Part shown: one piece after another, positions 31,812 through 41,300 of the stretch
Layout of the letters: each line of letters starts with the position of its first letter
How positions within the stretch are numbered: the stretch's first letter is position 1
Source of the DNA: Phytophthora colocasiae
Lineage: Eukaryota; Oomycota; Peronosporomycetes; Peronosporales; Peronosporaceae
Length of the DNA stretch: 64,000 nt
Direction: 5' to 3'
NCBI GenBank assembly: GCA_018806915.1
Contig: JAGKQI010000008.1
Span: forward strand, 124,001-188,000
Program-made: the position numbers and the translations under genes
Notes under the pieces: model-generated
Database searches by the model: none
The model's input: only the letters and a program-made list of their open reading frames with translations
What the model was told of the DNA's origin: nothing

Positions 31812-32178
31812 CCACCTGTGGCTCTGCCACCTGCTGCCGTGCAGCCTTCGTCCGACTCGGCGCCAGCTCCTCAGAACTCACAAGAGCAGGGTCCCGATAT
31901 GGCTTAAGCAAGCCCACGTAGAACACAGGATGTGTTCGCATACGCTTTGGCAAGTCAAGCGTGTATGCCAGGCCCTTCTTGGCCACGACCGTGAACGGTC
32001 CAATGAAGCGCGGCCGCAACTTCGTCTTGAAGACGGCTGACACTGCGTGTGTAGGCAGGTTCTTAGCGTTTAATAAAACGTGGTCACCGACCTTGAACTC
32101 CCACATGTTGCTTCTGCCTTTGGCATCAGCTTGTTCCTTTTGAACATCTTGGCTTTCAGCCATTTGCGTCACGCACAC
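31768..32178 (-). pseudogene. Element F integrase C-terminus (GPY/F module)
   Basis: Reads MAESQDVQKEQADAKGRSN, FKVGDHVLLNAK, KLRPRFIGPFTVV and HPVFYVGLLKPYRDP. It is cut from the main pol frame by one extra A near 32166: the D copy has one A fewer at this site and is in phase. Confidence 0.88.
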
Positions 32179-35100
32179 GGCGTAAGACGCTAAGCCTCAT
32201 CGAGAGGAAGTCATCGACTTGCTTGCGAACAGCAAGGGGGCTGACATCAGCAAGCTCGGAGTCGAGCGACGGCACAGCCTCTCCCCCACCAAGCCCAAGG
32301 CTACCGCGTGGCGGAGTGAGCGGGACGCGCGGATGCGCAAGGCCGTTCACGTAGAACGGGGTGAAGCCTGTCGAGGCATGCACCGCGTTGTTCATTGAGA
32401 ACTCAACGAGAGGGAGCATAGCGCTCCAACGCTTCGGCGTTTCAGCGCATACGCTGCGGAGGATGTCCTCTAGGACGCGGTTCACGCGTTCAGTCTGACC
32501 GTCGGTCTGCGGATGATCCGCCGTGGACATGTCCAGTCGAGTGCCAAGCACTTTGAAGACGGACGTCCAGAAGTGACCCGTGAAACGGGGGTCTCGATCC
32601 GAGACAATGGTCTCTGGCAGCCCATGCTGACGGAAGACCCGATCGATAAAGATCGTCGCTGTACCAGCGCCATCGACGGTGTCCGGCACAGCCGCTAGGT
32701 GAGCCATCTTGCTCAGACGGTCAACGAAGACCACCACGCCCGTGTTGCCTGCCGTATCCTTCGGCAGGCCAAACACGAAGTCCATACTCATGGACTGCCA
32801 ACACCCAGAGGGTACAGGCAAGCTCGCCAAAGGCGCTGCCGCATGCGGCGAGGGTTTAACCCGCTGACACGTCTCGCACGTGTGCACATATGTGCTGACC
32901 CACTTGTACATCTTCGGCCACCAGTACATGGAGCTCACCGAGCCGTAGGTCTTCTCGCGACCGAGGTGGCCGCTTGTGGGTGTGTCGTGAGCCTCATAGA
33001 GGATACGGTACTTCAGATCCTCATCGTGAGGAACTACCACTCGTGGTGGGTCATCCTGACCCGTGCTGTAGTACAGCAGACCGCCTCCCAGGCTATAGCG
33101 TTGGAGTCTCGCCTTCAGGCGTCGTGACAGAGTCACCTTTGAGTCCTTAAACTCATCGCTCCCTAGAGCTTGAAGCAGCGCGACACAAGAGTCGTCCTGA
33201 GCGTACGCTGTTCGAACCATGTCCGTCACGGACGACGTCACCGAGGTGACATGAGATAACTCATAGTCCGGGCGACGTGATAACGCGTCAGCGAGGACGT
33301 TCTGCCTGCCAGGCTTGTACTTCACCTCGAAGTTATACTCCGCAAAGAAGGAGAGCCATCGGGCCATCCTCTGCGAGAGGTGAGGCGACTGCGTCGCTGT
33401 GCGTAGTGACGCATGATCCGTGTAGATCACAAACGGCTTGGAGCCGAGCAGGTGAACCCTGAATTTGACGAGAGCGTACTTCATCGCAAGTAGCTCCTTG
33501 TCATGAACTGGATAGTTCTTCTCAGCAGCCTTGAGCTGTCGCGACTCAAACGCAATGACGCGTTCGCGCCCTTCGGCGTCCGCTTGTAGCAAAGCACTGC
33601 CGATGGCAAAGTCAGAGGCGTCACAGACGACAATAAACGGACGAGCGGGGTCTGGCAGCGCCAGTATCGGTGCCTGAAGCAGGCTATCCTTGATACAAGT
33701 GAACGCATTCTCGTGCTCGGCACGCCATACCCACTCGGCATCCTTCTTAAGGAGATCCGTCAGTGGCCGAGCCAACTCAGCGTAGTTCTCGCTGTACTTG
33801 TGCAAGTAGTTGGCCAAACCCAGCCACTTACGCAAGTCCTTCTGGTTCAAGGGAACCGGCCAATCCACAATGGCCTTGACCTTTGCTGGATCAGCACGAA
33901 GGCCATGCTTCCCAATGAAGCACCCTAGGAAGGGGATTTCTTCCGCGCCAAAGACGCACTTGTCCGCGTTGGCGTACAACTTGTTGGTGCGCATGCACTC
34001 GAGCACTGCTCTCACGTGTTCCACGTGTACCTCGACATCAGTCTTGCCGTGTTCGGCCTGACTGTGGACGAACACGTCGTCAAAGTACGTTTGTGCGAAT
34101 GCCCGTAGGGGCCTGAACAGCTGCGTCACTAGACGATTGAACGTTGCAGGCGCATTCGACAGCCCTTGGGGCATGACGAGCCACTCCCAGAGCATACCGC
34201 TCGGGGTGCTCACCGCTGTAAGCGGAATATCACTGGCTCGCATGAGCAGCTGATAGTAGCCATCGACTAAGTCGAGCGCACTGTACATGGTGCAACCCAC
34301 CATGTTGTTCTGAAGAACATCCTTCCTAGGAATCGGCGTCTGCGCCGGAATCGTGGCAGCGTTGAGCTTGTTAAAAGCGTGAACGATACGCCACTTGCCA
34401 TACGGCTTTCTGACACAGAACGTTGGCGCGGAGTGCGGAGACTTGCTCTCGCGCACGAGACCCGCCGCGTGCTTAGCACGGAAGAAGGCGTCAATGACGT
34501 CGCATTGCTCTTTAGGAAGAGGCCACTGCCGGGTCACGCAGTATTTAGTTCCGGGAACTAAGTCGATCTCGTGACGAACGCCTCGGTCAGGAGGCAGGCC
34601 ACTCGGTGGTTCCTTTGAGACAACGTCTCCATATTCCTTCAGCAAGGAGTAGAAGGGATCCGAGGGATTCTTGAGGATCTCCGATCCACTCCTGGCGCTC
34701 AGCGCCTTCTTGACCTCGGCCAAGACGGACTCGTCAACGAGGGACGATGAGTTTAACTCCTCTTCAGGTCGAACGATGACCACCTCGGCGAGTTCGCCAG
34801 CCTTCAAGGCATCGCCAAAGTCGGCGAACGACATCTCTTCTAGCTCAAGGAGCTTGTCAACACTCGGCAGTCCGTCCAGCAGGACGCTGCCTTCGGCACT
34901 GCCGTCCACTCCATCAACCAGAGTGTATAGCTGCCCACAGCCCTCCCGTGCGTTGACACTTGACGTCACGGACGACTCAGACGCAGAGCGTCTCGCCCAT
35001 AGGGCCTTACGACGTCGTCGCCTCGCCGACGAACGTCCACTCGACGGAGTACATGCCGCTGCACGGGTAATGGCCTTGCCCGGCCCAGTGTCAGTGACAC

Positions 35101-35206
35101 TCCAGTGACTGACTCGGTCTACCGCCGACGTCACTAGACGGAGTACGTGCCGCCGCACAGGTTTCGGCCCCTTCAGGCCCAGTGTCAGTGACACTCTGCG
35201 ATCCAC
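32156..35206 (-). CDS. pol: Element F pol: linker, RT, RNase H, integrase core
   Basis: 1,016 residues, the best pol of family 3. Linker to about 205. RT about 210-450 with Asp312 in ALDLVDGYYQ and YFDD at 374-377. RNase H: Asp529 (VCDASDF), Glu571 (KELLAM), Asp597 (YTDHAS), Asp640 (LADALSR). Integrase: His740, His747, Cys777, Cys780 form the HHCC finger; Asp809, Asp870 and Glu906 give a DX60DX35E core. There is one RNase H only, unlike family 1. The frame stops at RVRDANG through a one-base insertion. The listed start is simply the open frame; pol is expected to be made as a Gag-Pol fusion. Confidence 0.95.
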   Translation of the reverse strand: MDRRVSLTLGLKGPKPVRRHVLRLVTSAVDRVSHWSVTDTGPGKAITRAAACTPSSGRSSARRRRRKALWARRSASESSVTSSVNAREGCGQLYTLVDGVDGSAEGSVLLDGLPSVDKLLELEEMSFADFGDALKAGELAEVVIVRPEEELNSSSLVDESVLAEVKKALSARSGSEILKNPSDPFYSLLKEYGDVVSKEPPSGLPPDRGVRHEIDLVPGTKYCVTRQWPLPKEQCDVIDAFFRAKHAAGLVRESKSPHSAPTFCVRKPYGKWRIVHAFNKLNAATIPAQTPIPRKDVLQNNMVGCTMYSALDLVDGYYQLLMRASDIPLTAVSTPSGMLWEWLVMPQGLSNAPATFNRLVTQLFRPLRAFAQTYFDDVFVHSQAEHGKTDVEVHVEHVRAVLECMRTNKLYANADKCVFGAEEIPFLGCFIGKHGLRADPAKVKAIVDWPVPLNQKDLRKWLGLANYLHKYSENYAELARPLTDLLKKDAEWVWRAEHENAFTCIKDSLLQAPILALPDPARPFIVVCDASDFAIGSALLQADAEGRERVIAFESRQLKAAEKNYPVHDKELLAMKYALVKFRVHLLGSKPFVIYTDHASLRTATQSPHLSQRMARWLSFFAEYNFEVKYKPGRQNVLADALSRRPDYELSHVTSVTSSVTDMVRTAYAQDDSCVALLQALGSDEFKDSKVTLSRRLKARLQRYSLGGGLLYYSTGQDDPPRVVVPHDEDLKYRILYEAHDTPTSGHLGREKTYGSVSSMYWWPKMYKWVSTYVHTCETCQRVKPSPHAAAPLASLPVPSGCWQSMSMDFVFGLPKDTAGNTGVVVFVDRLSKMAHLAAVPDTVDGAGTATIFIDRVFRQHGLPETIVSDRDPRFTGHFWTSVFKVLGTRLDMSTADHPQTDGQTERVNRVLEDILRSVCAETPKRWSAMLPLVEFSMNNAVHASTGFTPFYVNGLAHPRVPLTPPRGSLGLGGGEAVPSLDSELADVSPLAVRKQVDDFLSMRLSVLRRVRDANG

Positions 35207-35460
35207 TCGGTCGACGACCGATGCCGCTCAGCGGAGTACGTGCCGCTGCACAATCAATGACCGTAACAGGTCCAGTGTCAGAGACACTCAGCGATCGACT
35301 TGGTCCACGACCAGTATCACTCGACGGAGTACGTGCCGCCCCACAGTTCACGGCCTGGTAAGGCCCGATGCCATCGGCATCCAGTGACGGTCCATGACCG
35401 GCGTCACTCGGCGGAGTACGTGCCGCCCCACAGGGGTTACGTGAGCTTTGCCCACACGTT
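35046..35460 (-). repeat. 87-94 bp tandem repeat in F pol linker
   Basis: Five units beginning at about 35046, 35140, 35233, 35326 and 35413, each with GGAGTACGTGCCGC on the plus strand. D has two units and E three. Confidence 0.9.
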
Positions 35461-35711
35461 GACTCACTGTCAACCAGCGCTACGCGCTCAACAGGACTGC
35501 GGTCCTCGCACTCGGTGCTGTCCACCAACTCGGACACACCGACTTCCAGCATCATAGCCGACTCGGCTCGATGCTCGCGCCAATAGCGCTTCTGCTTCCT
35601 AGCAGAGGTGGGTTCATGACTCGCCAAAGCTCCACTAGGAGAGAAGTGCGTAGCACCTAAGGTCTTCGACCTCCAATCAATCCATGGCTCGTGGCGCTCC
35701 AGCCACGCCAT
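35091..35711 (-). pseudogene. Element F protease end and repeat-rich linker
   Basis: Carries the protease end (MAWLERHEPWIDWRSK), KQKRYWREH, an acidic stretch, then the AARTPSSD repeats. A frameshift near 35711-35730 separates it from the protease active site. It ends near 35091 and pol resumes in another phase. Confidence 0.85.
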
Positions 35712-35726
35712 GCCAAGGATGAGGTC

Positions 35727-36105
35727 CTACCTCGAATTCAGGTCCAGGACCAAGCAGCGTTCCACGCTATCGAAGTCCAAGAACTTCAGCCGCAGGTCCA
35801 TGGGGACCTTGGCCACCGTGACACGGACGCCCGTCGCTAGACGGACTGTGACTGTGTCACCTCTTCGCGCTCGAAGCGCCTCAGCATATTGCTGACTACC
35901 TTCAACGGTGGAGCGTCTGACGTAGTTGCCAGACGCCCCCGAATCGATCAACACGATCCACGGCTTCTCAAAGCCCTTCACGTCCACATGGACGACCAGC
36001 AAGCCCTGCTTGCTCACACATTCCGTGTTCAAGAGCACGGAGCTCTTCGGGGCTGAGCCCCAGTGCCTCTCACGCACTGCAGAACTCAGTTCTTCCCCAG
36101 TAGAC
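35727..36105 (-). pseudogene. Element F protease, active-site part
   Basis: In the -1 frame after gag. Active site VLIDSGASGNYVRR. Ends at LVLDLNSR, where a small deletion relative to E (DSRYDLILGMAW) breaks the frame. Confidence 0.87.
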
Positions 36106-36137
36106 CGCCCCGCGTCTACTGGGAGCCGTCGTTTCCC
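36096..36137 (-). promoter_or_regulatory. Candidate -1 frameshift signal of F
   Basis: Sense G GGA AAC (36137 to 36131), 7-base spacer, then a perfect 10-bp stem CCCAGTAGAC / GTCTACTGGG around GCGGGGCG (36123 to 36096). Gag stop TAG at 36118-36116 is inside the stem. Confidence 0.85.
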
Positions 36138-37087
36138 TGGGCAGAGCCCAAAGCGGGACCCGCGACAGGGTTGCGGCCATTCTGGCCGGCGCGCTCTTTG
36201 CGCAGAGGGCAGTTGGGCCTCAGGTGTGTGGGACTACCACACGTGTAGCACCGACGAGTGCTCATACGCTGCACCGCAGCTCGTAGCTCGGCTACTTCAT
36301 CTTCAGCATAGCTGAGGTCCATGGGTTCGGGTCCCCCGGACCCTGTGCTATTAGCACCGACCCTCGACAACTTAAAGGTGTGTTCAGCATTCAATGCCAC
36401 GCTGACAGCATCTTCGAAGCTGTGGGGGTTCTGACGGAATGTCTCCGTCCTGGCCACGCCAGCTCGTAAGCCTTCCATGAAGACGGTCACGGCGACCACC
36501 TCAGGTAGAGGGTCGGCAGCCATGCCAGCAATGAGCGTGCGCAGCTCTTGGACATAGTCCACCAGATCCTTCTTGCCCTGGCGACAAGCAAGGAAGCGTG
36601 ACCGCACGCGATACGCCTGGTTAGGCGGAGCAAACACTTGCGTGAGCTTGGCCTTTAGCTCGCCCCATGTGGGGAAGGCCGCTTCCACCGACGTCCCAGA
36701 CGTCAAGGCCCATTCTCGTGCTCGTCCTTCGAGCTTAGAGATGGCAAACGCAACGCGTTGCCCCTCCAACTGGAGCATGGCGGCCCCCATGGCCATTTCG
36801 ACCTCTCGGGTCCACAAAAGGAGGTTCTCTCCCTCATTCCCGAGGAAGGTCTTCACGCTGAGCGTGACGGGCTTAGCTCTCGGAGCAGGGGTAACCCCTG
36901 TTACATTCCGCTGAATGTGCTCGACGAGAGCGTTTTCGTACGAGGCAAATGCCTCGAGGCGCGCGTTGACGGCCTCCGGCCCTTGGGACGCAAGGTGCGC
37001 CGTACCTTCCGGGCCCAGCAAGGACGTAAGCTTGTTAAGCGTGTCCCGCTGACTCGGAGTCAAGTGAGCGTATGCTTCTGGCTCCAT
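36116..37087 (-). CDS. gag: Element F gag
   Basis: About 323 residues from ATG at 37087, 48 bases after the 5' LTR. Gag domain ([40 protein letters not shown]) and zinc knuckle [14 protein letters not shown]. Undamaged; the reference for D and E. Confidence 0.95.
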   Translation of the reverse strand: MEPEAYAHLTPSQRDTLNKLTSLLGPEGTAHLASQGPEAVNARLEAFASYENALVEHIQRNVTGVTPAPRAKPVTLSVKTFLGNEGENLLLWTREVEMAMGAAMLQLEGQRVAFAISKLEGRAREWALTSGTSVEAAFPTWGELKAKLTQVFAPPNQAYRVRSRFLACRQGKKDLVDYVQELRTLIAGMAADPLPEVVAVTVFMEGLRAGVARTETFRQNPHSFEDAVSVALNAEHTFKLSRVGANSTGSGGPEPMDLSYAEDEVAELRAAVQRMSTRRCYTCGSPTHLRPNCPLRKERAGQNGRNPVAGPALGSAQGNDGSQ

Positions 37088-37116
37088 TCTCACAGAGAAA
37101 CAGTCTTCAACTCAGG

Positions 37117-37132
37117 AGTTGTAGTGCTACCA
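37117..37132 (-). promoter_or_regulatory. Primer-binding site of F
   Basis: Sense TGGTAGCACTACAACT, two bases after the LTR. Confidence 0.7.
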
Positions 37133-37134
37133 GA

Positions 37135-37555
37135 TGCAGCGGGGCTGCGTAGGTGTGCACGGCACAGAGGAAGTTTAGTTGACTCGTAGAGTCCTGCTTG
37201 CAAGGCACTAGCCTTCGGTTCTATACAAGAACCAAGTAGTCCACTAAATACGGGACTCACAGAGTCAGTGTCCCTATAACAAAGGACTAACACTAACTAT
37301 GTAAAATGCAAACTGATTTTTATTGACTTTATTGTCCTAATCCTAAATGTAACGGATTTAGTATCTAACATACTAAATCCTAATCAAAATGCAACGTGAG
37401 GCTCTGAGGCCATCTACGTATCTACTCGTGTGTGCCACACCATTATGTACCCACATAAATGTATCATGAGTGTCACACACTATTATGTACCCACATAAAT
37501 GTATCCACGCGTGTCACACACCAACGAGAAACATTCGTGTAACATCCCCGTTACA
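37135..37555 (-). repeat. Element F 5' LTR
   Basis: 421 bp, with two copies of the 40-bp repeat, as in D. Confidence 0.95.
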
Positions 37556-37560
37556 GAGGT
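37556..37560. repeat. Target-site duplication of F, right copy (GAGGT)
   Basis: Identical to 30009-30013. It marks the break in the E protease-linker frame. Confidence 0.95.
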
Positions 37561-38028
37561 GGGTTCATGACTCGCCAAAGCTCCACTAGGAGAGAAGTGC
37601 GTAGCACCTAAGGTCTTCGACCTCCAGTCGATCCATGGCTCGTGGCGCTCCAGCCACGCCATACCAAGGATGAGGTCGTACCTCGAATCCAGGTCCAAGA
37701 CCAAGCAGCGTTCCACGCTGTCGAAGTCCAGGAACTTCAGCCGTAGGTCCATCGGGACCTTAGCTGCCGTGACACGGACGCCCGTCGCTAGACGGACAGT
37801 GACGGTGTCACCTCTTCGCGCTCGAAGCGCCTCAGCATATTGCTGACTACCTTCAACGGTGGAGCGTCTGACGTAGTTGCCAGACGCCCCCGAATCGATC
37901 AACACGATCCACGGCTTCTCGAAGCCCTTCACGTCCACATGGACGACCAGCAAGCCCTGCTTGCTCACACGTTCCGTGTTCAAGAGCACGGAGCTCTTCG
38001 GGGCTGAGCCCCAGTGCCTCTCACGCAC
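37561..38028 (-). CDS. Element E protease
   Basis: VLIDSGASGNYVRR and LILGMAWLERHEPWIDW are both present in one frame, so this protease looks intact up to the F insertion at ASHEPTS. It is in the -1 frame to gag. Confidence 0.9.
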
Positions 38029-38046
38029 TGCAGAACTCAGTTCTTC

Positions 38047-38088
38047 CCCAGTAGACCGCCCCGCGTCTACTGGGAGCCGTCGTTTCCC
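38047..38088 (-). promoter_or_regulatory. Candidate -1 frameshift signal of E
   Basis: Sense G GGA AAC (38088 to 38082), 7-base spacer, 10-bp stem with the GCGGGGCG loop (38074 to 38047), identical to F. Confidence 0.84.
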
Positions 38089-39037
38089 TGGGCAGAGCCC
38101 AAAGCGGGACCTGCGACAGGGTTGCGGCCATTCTGGCCGGCGCGCTCTTTGCGCAGAGGGCAGTTGGGCCTCAGGTGTGTGGGACTACCACACGTGTAGC
38201 ACCGACGAGTGCTCATACGCTGCACCGCAGCTCGTAGCTCGGCTACTTCATCTTCAGCATAGCTGAGGTCCATGGGTTCGGGTCCCCCGGACCCTGTGCT
38301 ATTAGCACCGACCCTCGACAACTTAAAGGTGTGTTCAGCATTCAATGCCACGCTAACAGCGTCCTCGAAGGTGCGAGGATTCTGACGGAATGCCTCCGTC
38401 CTGGCCACGCCAGCTCTCAGACCTTCCATGAAGATAGTCACAGTGACCACCTCAGGTAGAGGATCGGCAGCCATGCCGGCAATGAGCGTGCGCAGCTCTT
38501 GGACATAGTCCACCAGGTCCTTCTTGCCCTGTCGGCAAGCGAGGAAGCGTGACCGCACGCGATACGCCTGGTTAGGTGGAGCAAACACTTGCGTAAGTTT
38601 GGCCTTAAGCTCACCCCAAGTGGGAAGGCCATTTCTACCGACGTCCCAGACGTCAAGGCCCATTCTCGTGCTCGACCTTCGAGCTTAGAGATGGCGAACG
38701 CCACGCGTTGGCCTTCCAACTGGAGCATAGCGGCCCCCATGGCCATCTCGACCTCTCGGGTCCACAATAGGAGGTTCTCTCCTTCGTGCCCGTGAAAGGT
38801 CTTCACGCTGAGCGTGACGGGCTTAGCTCTCGGAGCAGGATTAACTCCTTTTACATTCCGCTGAATGTGCTCAACGAGAGCGTTCTCGTACGAGGCAAAT
38901 GCCTCCAGGCGCGCGTTGACGGCCTCCGGCCCTTGAGACGCAAGGTGCGCCATACCTTCAGGGCCCAGCAAGGACGTAAGCTTGTTAAGCGTGTCCCGCT
39001 GACTCGGAGTCAAGTGAGCGTATGCTTCTGGCTCCAT
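38067..39037 (-). pseudogene. gag: Element E gag
   Basis: First frame from ATG 39037 to about 38630, then a one-base loss shifts to 38067-38663. Knuckle [14 protein letters not shown] intact in the second frame. Confidence 0.92.
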
Positions 39038-39076
39038 TCTCACAGAGAAACAGTCTTCAACTCAGGAGTTGGATTG

Positions 39077-39092
39077 ACTACGAGTGCTACCA
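39077..39092 (-). promoter_or_regulatory. Primer-binding site of E
   Basis: Sense TGGTAGCACTCGTAGT, two bases inside the LTR. Confidence 0.7.
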
Positions 39093-39094
39093 GA

Positions 39095-39506
39095 TGCAGC
39101 GGGGCTGCGTAGGTGTGCACGGCACAGAGGAAGTTGGGTTGACTCGTAGAGTCCTGCTTGCAAGGCACTAGCCTTCGGTTCTATACAAGATCCAAGTAGT
39201 CCGCTAAATACGGGACTCTCACAATCAGTGTCCCTATAATAAAGGAACTAACACTAATTATGTAAAATGCAAACTGATTTTTATTTATTTTATTGCCCTA
39301 ATCCTGAATGTAACGGATTTAGTATCTAACATACTAAATCCTAATCAAATGTAATGTGTGGCTCTGAGCTAACAGCCAGCAACTGGCTACATGTGTGACG
39401 TGTGAGAAACACTATGTGTTGTACACGGATCTGTGACTTGTGACCTGGATGGTGTATACCACACCTATTGTAGCCAAGGCGCGAAGCGCCGTGTAACCCC
39501 GTTACA
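39095..39506 (-). repeat. Element E 5' LTR
   Basis: 412 bp; partner of 24059-24470. Confidence 0.95.
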
Positions 39507-39511
39507 AACGT
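39507..39511. repeat. Target-site duplication of E, right copy (AACGT)
   Basis: Identical to 24054-24058. Confidence 0.95.
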
Positions 39512-39953
39512 TCTGTGTCAGAAAGCCGAATGGCAAGTGGCGTATCGTTCACGCTTTTAACAAGCTCAACGCTGCCACGATTTCGGCGCAGACGCCGATT
39601 CCTAGGAAGGATGTTCTTCAGAACAACATGGTGGGTTGCACCATGTACAGTGCGCTCGACTTAGTCGATGGGTACTATCAGCTGCTCATGCGAGCCAGTG
39701 ATATTCCGCTTACAGCGGTGAGCACCCCGAGCAGTATGCTCTGGGAGTGGCTCGCCATGCCCCAAGGGCTGTCGAATGCGCCTGCAACGTTCAATCGTCT
39801 AGTGACGCAGTTGTTCAGGCCCCTACGGGCATTCGCACAGACGTACTTCGACGATGTGTTCGTCCACAGTCGTGCTAAGTACGGGAAGACTGATGTCGAG
39901 GTGCACGTAGAACACGTGAGAGCAGTGCTCGAGTGCATGCGCACCAACAAGTT
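39512..39953 (+). CDS. Element D RT, after the E insertion
   Basis: Continues the RT frame of 23209-24058 in phase: [54 protein letters not shown]. Both catalytic motifs are intact. It ends where an inverted block begins. Confidence 0.93.
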
Positions 39954-40032
39954 CAGCACGAAGGCCATGCTTCCCAATGAAGCACCCTAGGAAGGGGATT
40001 TCTTCCGCGCCAAAGACGCACTTGTCCGCGTT
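39954..40032 (-). other. Inverted 79-bp block in D RT
   Basis: The plus-strand text equals F plus-strand text 33892-33970, although D and F have opposite orientation, so the block is inverted within D. Seven bases before it and nine after it are missing. Confidence 0.93.
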
Positions 40033-40278
40033 AGGTCAAGGCCATTGTGGACTGGCCGGTTCCCTTGAACCAGAAGGACTTGCGTAAGTGGCTGGAAGCT
40101 TGGCCAACTACTTCTGCACAAGTACAGCGAGAACTACGCTGAGATTGGCTCGGCCACTGTCGGATCTCCTTAAGAAGGATGTCGAATGGGTATGGCGTGC
40201 TGAGCACGAGAGTGCGTTCACTCGTACCAAGGATAGCCTGCTTCAGGCACCGATACTGGCGTTGCCAGACCCCGATCG
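40033..40278 (+). pseudogene. Element D RT thumb to RNase H start
   Basis: Sense text resumes with the counterpart of AIVDWPVPLNQKDLRKW, then EWVWRAEHES and PILALPDPD. Several small indels put it in more than one frame. Confidence 0.85.
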
Positions 40279-40429
40279 TAGCTCCTTGTCATGAACTGGA
40301 TAGTTCTTTTCAGCAGCCTTGAGCTGCCGAGACTCAAACGCAATGACGCGTTCGCGCCCGTCGGCGTCCGCTTGTAGCAAAGCACTGCCGATGGCAAAGT
40401 CCGAGGCGTCACAGACGACGATGAACGGA
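40279..40429 (-). other. Inverted 151-bp block in D RNase H
   Basis: Equals F plus-strand text 33491-33641 with no loss at either end. It removes the first RNase H motifs ([10 protein letters not shown] and KELLA) from the D sense strand. Confidence 0.95.
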
Positions 40430-41300
40430 CTTGCGATGAAGTACGCTCTCGTCAAATTCAGGGTTCACCTGCTCGGCTCCAAGCCGTTTGTGATCTACAC
40501 GGATCATGCGTCGCGACGCAGTCGCCCTCACCTCTCACAGAGGATGGCCCGATGGCTCTCCTTCTTTGCGGAGTATAACTTCGAGGTGAAGTACAAGCCT
40601 GGCAGGCAGAACGTCCTCGCTGACGCGTTATCACGTCGCCCGGACTATGAGTTATCTCATGTCACCTCGGTGACGTCGTCCGTGACGGACATGGTTCGAA
40701 CAGCGTACGCTCAGGACGACTCCTATGTCGCGCTGCTTCAAGCTCTAAGGAGCGATAAGTTTAAGGACTCAAAGGTGACTCTGTCACGACGCCTAAAGGC
40801 GAGACTCCAGCGCTATAGCCTGGAAGGTGGTCTGCTGTACTACAGCACGGGTCATGATGACTCACCACGTGTGGTGGTTCCTCACGATGAGGACCTGAAG
40901 TATCGTATTCTCTATGAGGCCCACGACACGCCCACAAGCGGCCACCTCGGTCGCAAGAAGACCTACGGCTCGGTGAGCTCCATGTACTGGTGGCCGAAGA
41001 TGTACAAGTGGGTCAGCACATATGTGCACACGTGCGAGACGTGTCAGCGGGTTAAACCCTCGCCGCATGCGGCAGCGCCTTTGGCGAGCTTGCCTGTACC
41101 CTCTGGGTGTTGGCAGTCCATGAGTATGGACTTCGTGTTTGGCCTGCCGAAGGATACGGCAGGCAACACGGGCGTTGTGGTCTTTGTTGACCGTCTGAGC
41201 AAGATGGCTCACCCTGGCGGCTGTGCCGGACACCGTCGATGGCGCTGGTACAGCGACGATCTTTATCGATCGTGTCTTCCCGCCAGCATGGGCTGCCAGA
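40430..41300 (+). pseudogene. Element D RNase H end and integrase N-terminal half
   Basis: Reads [33 protein letters not shown], then the integrase finger (HDTPTSGHLG, CETCQRV) and SMDFVFGLP. A frameshift near 41215 (SKMAHPGG) interrupts it. Confidence 0.9.

Larger units (their letters stand above)
30014..37555 (-). mobile_element. Element F: family-3 retrotransposon, complete
   Basis: 7,542 bp with a perfect target duplication, LTRs of 421 and 381 bp (a 40-bp repeat is double in one and single in the other), gag intact, a 1,016-residue pol frame, polypurine tract and primer site. Visible defects: one-base or small frameshifts in protease, near the integrase C-terminus and before the chromodomain. 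It sits in E, so it is among the youngest layers. Confidence 0.96.
24059..39506 (-). mobile_element. Element E: family-3 retrotransposon with complete ends, split by F
   Basis: Both LTRs are 412 bp and differ by about four bases, with a perfect 5-bp duplication. F interrupts it after protease. The body (gag to integrase) is very like F, but the LTRs are a variant and everything 3' of about 26415 is different: it holds opposite-strand ORFs that D and F lack. Pol has many frameshifts. Confidence 0.95.

Noticed and set aside
32699..34061. Plus-strand ORFs opposite F pol
   Set aside because: They recur in E only because the pol text beneath is nearly identical; no independent coding signal.
35046..35460. 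CRISPR-like array in the F linker
   Set aside because: Repeats are 87-94 bp, contiguous and in frame; no spacers.
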